DNA of 64,000 bases, from NCBI GenBank assembly GCA_038049695.1, contig CP142452.1, positions 28,198,501 to 28,262,500 of the forward strand. Reading direction: 5' to 3'. This DNA is from Cinnamomum chago (lineage: Eukaryota > Streptophyta > Magnoliopsida > Laurales > Lauraceae). Made by a program: the position numbers and the translations under genes. Under the pieces are notes generated by a model. The model was not told the origin of the DNA. It searched no databases and was given only the letters and a program-made list of their open reading frames with translations. Shown here piece by piece: positions 1 through 12,042 of the stretch. The first letter of the stretch is position 1. Each line of letters begins with the position of its first letter.

Positions 1-2731
1 GAAGACTACGAATCCACCGTTACCAGTAGGCAAAGACAACATGGGTGTTGTCGTCAGTCTCTCCTTCAGCTCTTGGAAGCTGTTCTCGCAAGCATCGGTC
101 CAAACGAACGGTATATCCTTCCGCGTTAACTTGGTCAATGGGGCTGAAATCATGGAGAAGCTTTTGACTAATCTGCGATAGTAGCCTGCTAAGCCGAGAA
201 AACTCCGAATCTCCGTGGCATTCTTCGGTCTCTCCCAATTCATCACTGCTTCTATCTTTGCTGGGTCCACTGCTAGCCCATCCTTGGAGATGATATGCCC
301 GAGGAAAACTACTTGTTCCAACCAAAACTCGCACTTGCTAAGCTTCGCGTACAACTGGTTGTCGCGTAACAACTGTAGAGACGTCCTCAAATTCTACTCG
401 TGCTCCTCTCTGGACTTGGAGTAGACCAACACATCGTCGATGAACACAACGGTGAAGCTGTCGAGGTACGGTGCGGAGATCTTGTTCATCAGGGACATGA
501 ACACTGCTGGTGCATTCGTCAATCCGAACGGCATCACAAGGAACTCGTAGTGGCCATAGCGTGAACGAAACGATGTCTTCTGCACATCCTGCTCTCTGAC
601 TCGCAGCTGATGATATCCCGATCTCAAGTCTATCTTCGAAAAGTACTGCGCACCCTGAAGCTGGTCGAAGAGCTCGTCGATCCGAGGAAGAGGATACTTG
701 TTCTTCACCGTGGCCTGGTTCAGTTGTCGATAGTCGATGCACATCCTCATCGATCCATCCTTCTTCTTCACAAAGAGCACTGGTGCGCCCCACGGCGACA
801 CGCTCGGCCTGATGAAGCCTTTGTCTAGCAACTCCTCCAACTGGGTCTTCAACTCTCGTAACTTTGCCGGAGCCATTCGATAAGGAGCTCTGGAAATAGG
901 AGCTGTGCCTGGTGCAAGCTCAATGGTGAAGTCGATCTCTCTGACAGGTGGTAATCCCGGGATCTCGTCGGGAAACACATCGGGGAACTCGCAGATAACT
1001 TGGATCTCCTCTACTCCCTTGGTCGGCTTATCCTCCGAGATGAATGCGATGTAGCCTTCGCAACCTGATTTCATCAGTCTCTCGGCCTTCAGTGCCGAAA
1101 TCACTCTGGTGCTGGGCCGCTTCCTTTCACTAACAAACTCGATCGTGTCATCTGAACCGTCGATAGTGAGTCGAACTGTCTTCTCGAAGCAATCCATCAC
1201 CGCTCGGTATCTAGCCAACCAATCAATCCCCAAGATGACGTCGAAGTCATGCATGGGTAGCACGATCAGATCCGCAAGCAAAATGCACTCCCCAATCCGC
1301 ACTCGGCATCTGGGGTGGTAAGTCTGACACACCACACTCCTACCCATAGGGGTGGACACCACTAACGTATAAGGCATAGCCTCACCTATCCCACCAAGGA
1401 CTAAAGCAAAAGCTGATGACACATATGAATGTGTCGCTCCTGGATCAAGCAAAACTCTAGCAAGATGATCACTGATAGAAAGAGTACCTTCCACCACGTT
1501 GCCTGCGGCCTCTGTATCCTCATGAGTAAGTGCGAAAGCTCAACCCACAGCCTGGGGCCTCTGCTGCTGGTGCTGCTGGCCATCGTGCCTCTTATGTCGC
1601 CCTCGCTGGTACTATTGCCCTCGGGGCTGCTGAGGTGCGCGTGCCTGCTGCTGTGCATGGTATTGCGGCTGAGGTGCTAGTGCAACCTGACGCGTTGGCT
1701 GAGCCGCTGGAGCTGGGGCTGGAACTGGAGCTCCCGGAGGTGCTGGTAGTTGTAGCATCAGGGGCTGCTGCTCGCGGAGTGGGCAATGCCTAGATATGTG
1801 CCCCGACTCACCACAGTCGAAGCATACTCTAGGCCCGCGGTAAGGCTGCTGCTGCTGATGGTATCGCCCCACCTGGCCTGGTGGCCTCTGCCTCTGGAAT
1901 GGCTGTCGCTGGGGAACCAGGGCTGCTGTTTGATCGGGGCGATCCGGAGTCGCTTCTGCTGACGAACGGCCTCCAGCCGTTGAAGATGCTCCTCTGCCCA
2001 GAAAGCTCTCCTCAAAGCCTCCTCGTAGGTAGGTAGCTCAATACAAGTCATAGCTATCTGGATCTCCTCTCTCAATCCATCAACGAACCGTAGAACCCTC
2101 TCTGCCTCGGACGTAAGCATCGCCTCTACGAAACGGGACAACTGAGTGAAACGGAGCTCATACTGATAGACCGTCATGCTACCCTGGACAAGAGTCTAGA
2201 ACTCTTAGAGCTTACGCTCTCTGACATGGGTGGGAATAAACTTCCTAAGGAAGTCTGTCTTGAAAGTCGTCCATGCCACCTCATCTCCTAACTCCTCGTA
2301 GGGTCGCTGCATAATCCTCCACCAGTCCTCCGCCATGCCACGAAACATGTATGCTGCCAACTGCACTCTCTGGCGCCCAGAACACTCGAAGACCCTGAAG
2401 ATCTTCTCCATACGGACAATCCAGTCGTCCGCAACCATGGGGTCATCTGTGCCGGTAAATTCTGGCGGTCCCCTCTTGAGAAACCTCTCAAATATCACGT
2501 TCGGGTCTGCCTCCTGAACTGGTACGTCCACTGGGGCTATGGGGCCACCCTATCAATCACCTCTAGGACCTGCGCCTGGAATTGCGCAAAGTCCTCCGTC
2601 TGCTGCTGATGGGCGGTCGTCTGAGCTTCCTGTGCGGCAAGGAAGGCTTGAAGAAATCTCTCGAAGCGACGCTCGTGGCCGAACTGATCGCCGATCGCTA
2701 TCGCCTCAGGGGGTGCCTCGCCTCCAGACAT
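1..2731 (-). pseudogene. Decayed gag-pro-RT of the left Tekay element
   Basis: Gag starts with ATG at 2731 (MSGGEAPPEAIAIGDQ). The capsid region carries DWIVRMEKIFRVFE and AEDWWRIMQRPYEE, and the zinc knuckle is CFDCGESGHISRHC (CX2CX4HX4C, near 1810). Then come an aspartic protease ([15 protein letters not shown], near 1450) and an RT with [11 protein letters not shown] and the catalytic FIDD (near 430). Lesions seen by comparison with the other copies are a one-base loss near 2540 that breaks Gag, stops near 2210, a frameshift near 1950, a stop between Gag and protease, a TGA just before the protease, and a TAG after REEHE at 394. Integrase lies outside the window. No functional polyprotein can be made. 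Confidence 0.92.
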
Positions 2732-2883
2732 CTATCAGGAAAACGAAATTGCGTCAGTTCAAGTCTAATACTTAGGACTACATTAATTCTACCCAATTCA
2801 TCGTCCTCACACGTACCCCATCACAGAAATCCTCACTACGTCCTAAGGTTTCTAGTGTGTTTTATTTCCTAGAGACCAGCTAA

Positions 2884-2895
2884 GCTCTGATACCA
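2884..2895 (-). other. Primer binding site (initiator tRNA-Met)
   Basis: TGGTATCAGAGC on the minus strand, six bases inside the LTR end. It is complementary to the 3' end of plant initiator tRNA-Met, the usual minus-strand primer for this retrotransposon group. Confidence 0.9.
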
Positions 2896-2901
2896 TAAAT
2901 T

Positions 2902-5900
2902 TGTAACGCCCCAATTTCAGATACCGATAAAGTCGTTGGAATACCCGAAGTTGGCGCGCTACTTCCCGGAAAATCCGAGAACTTCCAAGATCGTAGTTCC
3001 GCAGTGAGGTCCAATTTAAAACTTTTGAACATTATAATAACAATGGTTGAATTGCGGAAGCATAAGAAGTGAAACGGAAGCAATAGGTATCATGATATAT
3101 CAAATGTGAGCAAAACTGTAGTCTAGTTTAAGAGTATCAGTTGATAAAAACAACAAAAGTTAATTACATAATTGATAGCTACCCGGCTCACTACAAAATT
3201 CGCTCAAAAGCCCAAAACAAAGTAAGACTCTCAAAGCCCTGGCCCTGGCTCTCCACCCTCTGGCTCGACATAGGGGTCTGTAGGGCCCCAAACGAAATCC
3301 CCAGTTACAGGCGTCTCTACGAGCGCGAGCGCATCGTCCGCATACTCAGGGTCAAGACCTAAGCACCAAAATGGGTCAGATCTAAAGATCTGGCAAGTCA
3401 CAGTATACAAGTAACATAGGACATATATATCAAAAGAGTAGACAGTTATACAATTTAAAGAGCAATGTATATGATCTAGGTAGTAGAGCAACATAACATA
3501 AAGAGTCAGGATAATATAAAACATCTAGTCTAATACAATATGGCACATTCACACGAGCTGGATACCGCGGGATATTATGCCGCGGCCCTCCTATACTGAA
3601 CACAGTTGCGGCGGGGAATCTCACCAGTGCTAGAGATTACTAACCCCGCAAATCACTCAACAGTCTCACCACACTCATCACTCGGGGAGACTGGATTCGG
3701 TGTCACACCGTCCGTCTAAAACATAGCTAATCATGATAGCTCACTCAACACTCATGAATAGCTCCTACCGGGGATGATCAGTCCACAGGCTGAGCTTAAA
3801 TCAACCGAGTGAATGTCTATGCCGACTCGAGGAAACTCTAAATGTCTGTGTCTGTCTAGGCTTTGCCTTGCGTGAATAAAGTCCTAACCAAGTCTCTAAG
3901 AGGTTCATATATCAATTAGTCAATGGATTACAATTCATGTCTAAGCCCACTCGTTGGATCCATACCAAGGCCCATCAATCACATGGCCTGGTCTAAAATA
4001 GTCCATACGAGGCAACATATCCATTTTCAATGGTAAACAACTCATTTTCATCCATAAGGAGTTATAAGACTAATACAGTACACCTCTCCAATTCTAAGGG
4101 TATTTCATATCCATACTTAGGCCATAAAAGGGTCCGCCTAGCCACAGACACGGGTTAGTGTTCTCCCATACACACCATCGGGTCACCTCTAAGATATCCT
4201 AGGTTCAGGTCATCCATTTCCATTTAATTAACAGTTACAAGCTATAGTAAAGACATAAGAGCGATAGAAATAAAATAAGTGAAGTATGAACTTCAGGTAT
4301 GAGAATCAATAGGGAAATATCAATAGTCCAACCTAGGTAATGGACCACATTCAGGTCTAGGTCCATCTCATGTAATTTGATCTCTAAATAGAGTCTCAGA
4401 TGCCAAGGATACTGTGTTTGGTGCTCCTGAGGTTACGGGCATCGTTGACAACTTTTAGGGATCGAATCATCGTAGAATATATGACCAAAACCCTACTTGG
4501 TGGTTCCCATGAGTCAAGGTTGAGCCACATCGTTGACTCGGGCTTGGCACATCAATAGATGTCCATTTGGATGGTCAATGGGCCCCACAAATGATCACAA
4601 CTTCAGAAATGTGAAAACTGGAAAATCACTGAACTCAGTGTGCTCGGTCAACCTGACACAGGGCTCGGCCGACCGGGTACACTGGGGGTTGACCCCCAGG
4701 TCGACCCTGGTGCAGTGTGCTCGGTCGACCTGGCTGCAGGTCGGTCGACCGAGTACACTGAGAAAATTTGGATCTGCACCTAGGAGACATGGTCTATTCC
4801 CAGGGGTTTCAAGTGTGCTCGATCGACCTCCTGGCCTGGGCGGTCGACCGCGCATACTAAAACTCTGGGTAAATGGGATGTCCCGGTTCTCAGCATTTTC
4901 ATCCCAGATCCTGTGTACTCGGTCGACCTGGAGCAGGGCTCGGTCGACCTAGTACACAGGATATCTGGGTCTCAGGAAAAAAAATCCAACTCCCAGATAT
5001 TTCCTGCAGGGCCAGTGTGCTCGGTCGACCGGGAGTAGGGCTCGGTCGACCTGGCACACTGGTCTGACAGTTCTGCAGGAAAAATTATCTGAGACTTGTT
5101 TTCTGCAGGTTTTAGTGTGCTCGGTCAACCGGGCTGCAGGTCGGTCGACCGGGCACACGCAAAACTGCAGAAACCCAGTTTTTCAGGGTTTCTTCCTTTC
5201 AACCCGTTTTTTCATTAAACCTCCTCCATTCTCACCCAAACAACACCAGATCAATAGAAAACACTAAAACACCTCAATGCACTTCCATCCAACACCAAAC
5301 AGGCCATTGATCTTCCAAATGGGACAATCCCATCCATCAATGCCCAAATTCCATCTATTCTAAGTTCAAAGGTAGATCTACAGATTTACATTAACTGAAT
5401 GGAAATGACAGAATCAATGAAATTAGAAACATACATTCTAAGTTAAATCAGTATATTGCACTTGCCTTAGTGAGATGAGAGGTTAAAGGAGAGAGAGAGA
5501 GGAGAAACCCTATCCAAGAAGATGAAGTTGCAGCTCCTAGTGTCTTTTCTAGCACAAGAACCAGCTCAAAGCTCAACTCTAGGGGAGAAATGAGAGAGAG
5601 GAAGAGGAGGGGAAGTGAAGAGGATGAATAGTAGCTATGGTGCCTTGGGAAATGTGCTGGATTTATAGGATTGGGGATTGGGCTAAGGATTGAAATGCCC
5701 CTTGAGCTTGTATGGGATTAGGGTTAGGGTAGAGGGCTTTTAGGTCATTAGGTGGGAAGATTCTAGAAGAGTTCTTTTTAGGAATACCCCCTATAGATAA
5801 CCACTAATTTCTAGCTAGGGCCTCACTCACTAACTCACCTAGAAATTGCAAAAGACCCCCAATAACCCTAATACTAATACAACTAGACTAATCTAACTCA

Positions 5901-6019
5901 AACTTAGGAAAATATATAACTACCCCTAACTAACCCACTAATTAATATAATCAGCTAATAAATATTATTAAATAGTATTCAAATTCAAATTGAGGGCCCA
6001 CAAGGGGTGGGCCTTCACA
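2902..6019 (-). repeat. 5' LTR of the left Tekay element (about 3.1 kb)
   Basis: On the minus strand it begins TGTGAAGGCCC at 6019 and ends GGGGCGTTACA at 2902, giving the TG...CA ends of an LTR. A TATA-like TATAAAT lies at 5667-5661, about 350 bp into the LTR. If that is the promoter, most of the LTR is transcribed R/U5 rather than U3. A cluster of palindromes centred on GTCGAC occupies about 4640-5160. Unusually long LTRs are typical of the Tekay/Del lineage. The copy differs by many substitutions and small indels from the two LTRs of the 15318-35528 element. Confidence 0.9.
4640..5160. repeat. GTCGAC-centred palindrome cluster, left Tekay LTR
   Basis: About ten partly degenerate copies of a motif related to CTCGGTCGACCGAG are spaced 20-100 bp apart and often flanked by GTGTGC and GCACAC. 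The same cluster occurs at the same LTR position in both LTRs of the other Tekay element (16165-16562 and 33456-33805), so it is a family trait. It lies downstream of the presumed TATA box, in the transcribed part of the LTR. The function is unknown. Confidence 0.85.
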
Positions 6020-6640
6020 TTAATCGTCTCCTGTGTAGCAATAGAGTCCCCTATGATATATTTAAACTGCTCGATGCCACTTGCCGAGCCATGCTGTATT
6101 GCACGGAAATCCAGAGTCGTGCAATACACTGATGCACGACTTCATATTGTCAAGCATTACATGTGATGCGCGATTCTGCAAATCCGTGCAGGATGTGAAT
6201 GGAAAAAAAATGAAAATATGTGTAAAAAAAACGAGCCCTCTCTCTTCATATATGGTCATTTGCTTGTCCATATTGGAGATGCTTCTCTAAAAAACAATGT
6301 AGTGCATAAGATTGGAGATGTGATAGCTTTTATGGGCAAATGGAGAGATGAGTTAGGAGATGAGTTCTTCCCAAGTGGGAGCTTTATGATGATGAGAGGA
6401 AGTAGAATAAGAAGTATATATTGTTAAAGGGAAAGAAGTGCAGAAGAATCACAGATGAAATCCTGAAGAGAGGAGGAAAAATGAAGTGAAGAAGAAGAAA
6501 AAATCAGCTCATGAAGAAGCAAATGGCTTGAAGAGGAAGATGAAGGCAATGGTAATTAGGGAAATTCATATATGGGTATTCTTGAAATAAAAAAATAAAT
6601 AACTGTGGGTTGGCATAGCAAATTGGGTGGGTGTGTTTAG
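6020..6640. other. Gene-poor flank between the Tekay LTR and the DUF674 relic
   Basis: I see no supported feature. The stretch is A-rich and purine-rich near 6430-6560, with only short open frames. If the DUF674 gene had earlier exons they could be here, but I recognise none. The end at 6631-6640 is pyrimidine-poor but has TTTAG, which would serve as the acceptor for the exon at 6641. Confidence 0.5.
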
Positions 6641-7585
6641 AATTTCCCTGCAATAACAGCTGAGAAAACTTATGTTGCAAATAACGCTGTGGGTTTGTCT
6701 TCCGTAGTAGATGGGGAATTTGTCTAACCCTCCGTTTGGGAAGGGAGGAGGGGAGGGGAGGGGAGGGAAAATTTGAGGGGGAAGGAAAATGAAGGGTTCC
6801 CTCCTCTTGTTTGGGAAGTAAAAAAGTAGGGGGAAGAAAAGTGAAAAAGTATAATTTTGTTTATTTGTGAGGTACAGAGATAAAGACCATTTTATCCTTA
6901 CTTTTGAAAAAAATTCAATTAGAGTAAAAGGGCAGTTTAGTCATTTCCAGTACTTTCACCTCCTTTCCCCTCATTTTCCCCCCGTTTTGGGGGAAATTTT
7001 TGAGGGAAAGCAACTCATTTTTTCTCTCCACTTCCCCCTCCCACATTTTCCCTCCCCCATTCCCAAACACCCTCCAAAATCATTTTCCCTCCACTTTCCC
7101 CCCATTTTTTTCCTTCCCCTCCCGCCCCCCCATTTCCTCTACTTCTTTACCCCCCGCCCCCCGTTTCCCCCCCTTCCCAAACAGAGGGTAAGGGTCTCGT
7201 TACCTATACTGTGATGGATGATTTGGTGGTGAAGCCCATGTCCACAATCTCCAGCATTGCTCTTTTCAACGAGTTCCAAGTAAAAGATGTGGGTGACTTA
7301 GAAGAGCGTGTGGTTCAAGTCGGAATGAATGAGGTATGACATTTCCTCATGAACCTGCACATACATGCGCAAATAAACAGAACTGGACTTTAATGTGTGT
7401 GGTGTGGAACTTGAATCATTGCATATTACTTTTCATCTCTTTAAGTAACACGATTTGTTTTGTTTGTCTTGTTTTATTTTCATTAGGGATTGGCTATCTT
7501 GAAGGCTTCGTTCAAGTCCAACACAGTGCTAACAGATACATTCCTTGGGAATGAGGTGAAGAAGGCATGCCTTTTTCCTAGCTGA
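6641..7585 (+). pseudogene. DUF674 family gene fragment, interrupted by a MITE
   Basis: Three pieces read as the C-terminal part of a plant DUF674 protein (function unknown). 6641-6727 encodes ...TAEKTYVANNAVGLSSVVDGEFV. 7192-7333 encodes GLVTYTVMDDLVVKPMSTI, then SSIALFNEFQVKDVGDLEER. After a GT-AG intron (7334-7486), 7487-7585 encodes GLAILKASFKSNTVLTDTFL and ends in TGA. The phrase VTYxVMDDLVVKPMSTISS is the recognisable family signature. A 461-bp MITE with TAA duplications sits inside the second exon (6728-7188). Removing it still leaves one extra base, so the frame is broken. Earlier exons that should encode the N-terminal half were not found. This is the only recognisable host-type gene in the window and it is dead. 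Confidence 0.72.
6728..7188. mobile_element. Foldback MITE (461 bp) with TAA target duplication
   Basis: Flanked by TAA at 6725-6727 and 7189-7191. The inverted ends are CCCTCCGTTTGGGAAGG at the left and the complement of CCTTCCCAAACAGAGGG at the right. The left arm is G-rich and the right arm C-rich, so the whole element can fold back. The 3-bp TAA duplication and short inverted ends fit a PIF/Harbinger (Tourist-like) MITE. It has no coding capacity; the apparent proline-rich frames in it are low-complexity artefacts. Confidence 0.82.
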
Positions 7586-8566
7586 TGATAGTAGTGGTAT
7601 TTTAAGAATCATCTACAGTTGTGTTCTTTTATGTAATGGGCATATTTCTAGTGCAGGGGCTCCATGAGAGCAATGACCCGTTTAATTTGAAGGAGCTGAA
7701 GCGGTCTAGCTTCTTTGCGCTAATTGTGGTTAAAAGTAGAAGATTTATCCAAATGGACAGTTTGATGGATGCCAATTGAAGTGTTGAATGCTGTAAAAAG
7801 GGCAGGGGAGTGGGATACTGAATCTGTGCTTATGGAAATTACTTATCTCTAGATGTTTTGACAGGGTCGAGTTTAGCTCATCGTCTAGCCAATGTAGGCC
7901 TCTTTTGGGACGATGAGAGGGTGTGATTTGATAACTTGTTTTACTGGTTTTCTATGCTGTTAATTTGTTAAAGCTTGTGCAGCTGGTTTTATTACAGTTA
8001 TTCTCTCTTGAAAAAAGGATTTCTTTTGGTTCAATCCCTCTTAAATTTGGATTCCATGAGATAATGACAAAAGTCTTCAAAAATAAAATCAAAGTTGCTG
8101 GACTTCGCTTAAAAAGACACATTTTGATAATTATATCCAAGACCAGTCGAGATATCATTGGATTTATCAGTTTTTTTAAAAAAAATATGAGAACTTAAAA
8201 TAGCGAGGAAAAAATCAAAATTCACATTTGGTAATCAGTCAATGGGAGCTATAAACTTGTGAAATCTTCTTCTTCTTCTTTTTTTTTTTATAAATTCTGC
8301 AAAAAGAAACCTGATATTGTGATGCATGGATTTCTCCCCTGGATCTCCTAGGGGCAAATAAATGTGAAAAATATCATTTTTTGCTATTATTTAGCTATTG
8401 TGAGAGGAGAGAAATGCCAGGTGTTTTGAAGGGCTTCAATCAAGTGTCGATTTTGTGATGGAGAAGATCAAATTTATAGTGGCTTACTGGGTGTCCATCA
8501 GCTCTCCCAGTTATGGCATTTCGATAGACCAAAATTATGTTGAGTTAGAAGCAGGTTGTCTACTTA
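7586..8566. other. Intergenic stretch without recognised features
   Basis: AT-rich sequence with short A/T runs (for example the T run near 8281). Short open frames at 7952-8198 on both strands overlap each other and show no family signature. I find nothing to support here. Confidence 0.5.
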
Positions 8567-8941
8567 GAGCATCTCCAATAGATATGTCAATTTAGATATA
8601 CTAAATTTTATTTGATAGTTTAATTAACAATTTAGCATTTTGAAATTTGACATTTCCAAAAGTGACAATTTCACCTTATTTGTCAAATTGGTTATTTTCA
8701 TTTTTTTTTTATCTCTTTTAATCTATTAAGTAGATTTGGCATATGGGGTGGAGTGGTTGTGCCATTTGAAATAAAATAATTAAAAATAATATTTGACATG
8801 TCCCACTCCCATATGCCAAATTTCGCATTTCTAGCCAACGTGCCAAATGACATGATATTTTTTGCATGGTTCTTGGAGTGGTATTCCATGACAAAAATCT
8901 TATACGGCATGTCCACCTTGGATTTGAAGGAGTGGATGCTC
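8567..8941. mobile_element. Probable MITE with GAGCATC ends
   Basis: The left end is GAGCATCTCCAATAG and the right end reads GAGCATCCACTCC on the opposite strand. Inside, ATTTGGCATATGGG near 8736 is repeated in inverted form near 8805-8822, giving a strong internal hairpin. GAGCATCTCCAA is a very common MITE terminus in plants. A clear target duplication is not visible (TTA on the left, ATA on the right), so the exact ends and superfamily are uncertain. Confidence 0.45.
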
Positions 8942-9361
8942 ATATGTACCATAAATTTGAAGTATTCTTGTTGTTTTTGGGTGGCCGATGGGCTTTCTTA
9001 CTCTTTCGTGTGCGTTGGAAGTTTGTCAAAATAATCCTTTTGGACTTCTAGCATTTTTAATGAATTTAACCATTGAAAAGAAATCCTAATATTGTGAGAT
9101 TTTAAGTGAAAAAAAAAATGATATTGTGAGTCAGGATGTCATTGGATGTTGGGCAAAATAGATAAAAAAAAAAAGAAAAAAGAAAGAAAGAAAGAAACAA
9201 CCAGAGTGGTACCACTCTTGTTATCTTATGGAATTCAAGTGTAAGAGGGATTAAATTTGAAAAATCTAAAAAAAACTAATAATTTGCTTGTAGAGGCCTG
9301 TCTCTTACTTGACCCATTGCCATCCATGGACTGATTGAGTTAAATGAATTATGAGTTATCC

Positions 9362-9482
9362 TGGCGATCACAACCTGTTGTACAAAACTATGGCTGCTGC
9401 TGGGAGTCCGATCCCCTCTTTCAATGAGGCGATCACAACCTGTTGTGCAAAACTATGGCTGCCGATCCCCTCTTTCAATGAA
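9362..9482. repeat. Short direct tandem duplication
   Basis: The segment beginning GCGATCACAACCTGTTGT and ending in the CCCCTCTTTCAATGA phrase occurs twice in a row (about 9362-9426 and 9428-9480). The second copy lacks about ten bases. It looks like a simple local duplication next to the foldback element at 9500. Confidence 0.75.
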
Positions 9483-9499
9483 ACTAGAAAAATATTTTT

Positions 9500-9852
9500 C
9501 GGCCTATCCCCGAGCGTCGCTTTTATCAAAGTGCATTTTTGCCTTTTCATTTCAAGGAAGCAAGAGGCTGGATCCCTTGTTTCATAGAAACAGTATGAAA
9601 TGGGGAGATGTTGTTTCATCCCATCCAAATTCGGAAACGATGTAAAATCTCTTTTTTAATTTTTTTCATTCCAAAAAAGCAATTGAAAGGGTGCATTAGC
9701 TGGCATAAGATTTTACACAGTTGGCAAATATAGATTGGATGAAATAGTATCTCCCTGTTTCCACGAAACAGAGGATCCAGACTCTGGAAGCAAATTGAGA
9801 GTGCAATTAGGTGACATCACATTGTGTATAGGTGGAGCTTGGGGATAGGCCC
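9500..9852. mobile_element. Foldback MITE (353 bp) with TATTTTT duplication
   Basis: The ends are CGGCCTATCCCCGAGC and, on the opposite strand, GGGCCTATCCCCAAGC. Homology continues inward: GGATCCCTTGTTTCATAGAAA on the left matches the inverted GGATCCTCTGTTTCGTGGAAA on the right, so each arm is roughly 150 bp. TATTTTT is present at 9493-9499 and 9853-9859 as a likely target duplication. Long arms with a 7-9 bp duplication suggest a Mutator-like or foldback class element, but the superfamily is not settled. It has no coding content. Confidence 0.65.
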
Positions 9853-9931
9853 TATTTTTGTGAACTTGGTTCCTAGAATCCATTGATTATCGACCCGTAT
9901 CGAGCTCTATTTAGAGTTTGTGAGGCCCATT

Positions 9932-10186
9932 GACCTTGTGAAATTCTAAAAGAGATTTTGAATCTATTTTTCTATATGGACATCTCATCATTATCACTAT
10001 CAATAAAGCAATATCCTTCCTAATAAGAACTCAAACCATAAAAGATTAAAAGGGGAACTGACCTCGTGAAATTCTAAGAGAGATTTTGAATCTATTTTTC
10101 TATATAGACATCACATCATTATCACTATCAATAAAGCAATATCCTTCCTAATAAGAACTTAGACCATAAAAAGGGAACTCTCGTTT
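9932..10186. repeat. 128-bp tandem duplication (two copies)
   Basis: Unit one starts GACCTTGTGAAATTCTAA at 9932 and unit two starts GACCTCGTGAAATTCTAA at 10060. The shared stretch continues through TTATCACTATCAATAAAGC to CCATAAAA. The few differences indicate an old but not ancient local duplication. Confidence 0.85.
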
Positions 10187-11916
10187 GACACTTTACTAGC
10201 TCAGTAAAAGTCAAGTAAACCTTTCATTTTTCCGACAAAATGTCACATCAAAAACATTTTAATTCAAAACTCCTGCCATCTTTTAAAAAAAAAAAAAGCC
10301 AAAAAGCAACCACCTTTATCCACTAAAATAAAATAAAAACTCCACTTTTCCATACAAAAAGTCAAAAATATTTCATGACAAACAACTAAAAATAAAATAT
10401 CATCATAAATCACTTATATTTAATTCTTTCTTCAAAATCAATTTTACTTCACTTGACTCTATTAGTAGAATTGCCAAAATGACCAAGGGCAAGCCAGAGA
10501 GTAACCCATCCTTTCATACCAGATAACAATACTCAATGAGCGCACTTTTAAAATCTATAAGATACTAAAAGTAAAAGTCTCGTTCTAGTATTAACTACTT
10601 AGCAGAGCAAGCACATGCTAAGCAAGACCCTGTTAAAAATAAAAAATAAAAAAAAAGGTAAATGTGACCTCCTTTTTACTTGGTTCAGAGAGGCATAAAA
10701 ATTATTTAAAGTAAATGTGAACTCCATACCAAGTTGTCCAAACCCACTCTGCATATTTAACCCAGCCAATCATCTTCCCATCTCATGTTCCAAGAAATCT
10801 ATCACACATCAACGTCCATCTTCTGCTTAACCCAACCAGCAAACCAGCTGCAATTTACCCATCTCTCATCACCTCTTTCAACCAGAAGCCAAGACATAGC
10901 CAACACCACCCCTCTCTGCCTCACCATCTGTGCTTTGCTGAAACAAACCCAAATCCCTATAGCTTCATCAACACCATTGCCTCATCTCTCAAAACCAACA
11001 GAGCCCACCTTCCCATCCTCACCGCAGCCTGCATAACATCACACCCAAACCCAAAATAACCAAACCGGTCCAACTCACGCGGGCCTGGAACGAGTCCACT
11101 TGTTACCACCCAATTTGCTCCAAAAGACCACCCACCCAATTATAACACATAAACACAGTCAACCTGAACCCACTGCTCAAACAAACATTCACTAGAAGCA
11201 GCGGTAGCAGCACCGAGCGGCCTTATTGATGTTTGTGAGTGAAAAAACAGAACAAAACCTGAAAAAAGAGGCAGTAGGGAATTTTATCATCTGTATTAAA
11301 ATTTGAGAGCTTTCATTGTCTTCACAATCTCTTTAGGGATTTTTTCCGTAAAATCCTCTAGCAAAACAGAAAATTTCAAAGAATATCCCAGTGATCAGTT
11401 TAAAAATGAAAGCATTTTCATTGGGCCACTTGAAAGAATGGAATCGTATAAAATAGTGGAGACTTTCACTTACAAAAACGTTGAAAATGGTTCAACAATG
11501 CCAATGCTAGATTATTTACTTATAAAAAGGGCATCATATGTTCATTAGAACATCATTTCTACAAGTTAAGCCACTTGAAATGAGGATTCTTTTCATATTG
11601 GTATTGTGAAAAATCTCTACTATGAGTGTGTTGGCCACTAATAGAACACACTTTATTTGTGCATAGTTTGTCCCTTCAAATCCATTAATGGGTCACCTCT
11701 GTAATCCAAATCACTCAAATTCACTTTTCCACATTGTTCTCTCACTTAAAAAAACCACTCTAATTAGTCCTTTTTTCATTGATATTCTAATTAGTCTTAT
11801 AGCTCACAAAAGATGATTGCATCTAAAATAAGCTATTGAAATAAGGAGAAAGAATCAATCTAAACGATGAAAATAACTTCGATTGGACTAAAACTTTCCC
11901 TAATAATATAGTAAGG
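10187..11916. other. AT-rich intergenic stretch
   Basis: There is no convincing gene. The open frame at 10785-11036 starts with ATG but is proline/threonine/serine-rich without a family signature. The 11303-11548 frame begins with a non-ATG codon in eukaryotic DNA. I see no inverted ends or target duplications that would define a transposon. Confidence 0.45.
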
Positions 11917-12042
11917 TTGCACATCATCACTACAATCATCATCGTCAACATCATCATCATCAGCGCTACCACCACCACCACCAAAACCATCATCGTAATA
12001 ATCACCACAATCATCATCCACCATCAACACCACTGTCCTAAC
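11917..12042. repeat. Imperfect (ATC)n/(ACC)n microsatellite
   Basis: The run consists of ATC, ACC, AAC and GTC triplets. The poly-Asp, poly-Val and poly-Thr frames reported on both strands are artefacts of this triplet repeat. Confidence 0.85.

Larger units (their letters stand above)
1..6019 (-). mobile_element. Tekay/Del-type Ty3/gypsy retrotransposon, 5' part, cut by the window edge
   Basis: Minus-strand element read from 6019 downward: LTR (6019-2902), a PBS matching the 3' end of initiator tRNA-Met (2895-2884), a short leader, then gag and pol running off position 1 at the start of the RNase H region. It belongs to the same family as the complete element at 15318-35528: LTR ends, PBS, Gag start and protease/RT sequence all align. 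It is clearly more diverged and more damaged. The bases just outside the LTR are TTAAT (6020-6024); the matching target duplication would lie beyond the left edge and cannot be checked here. Confidence 0.93.

Noticed and set aside
394-1497. A genuine 367-residue gene starting at 1497
   Set aside because: The start is not ATG, and the frame is an internal part of the Tekay protease-RT bounded by two degenerate stops.
4533-5158. Overlapping frames in the GTCGAC cluster
   Set aside because: Palindromic DNA gives similar frames on both strands. The translations are repeats of the motif, not proteins.
6867-7214. Proline-rich protein gene
   Set aside because: It lies inside the C-rich arm of a MITE and has no start context or homology.
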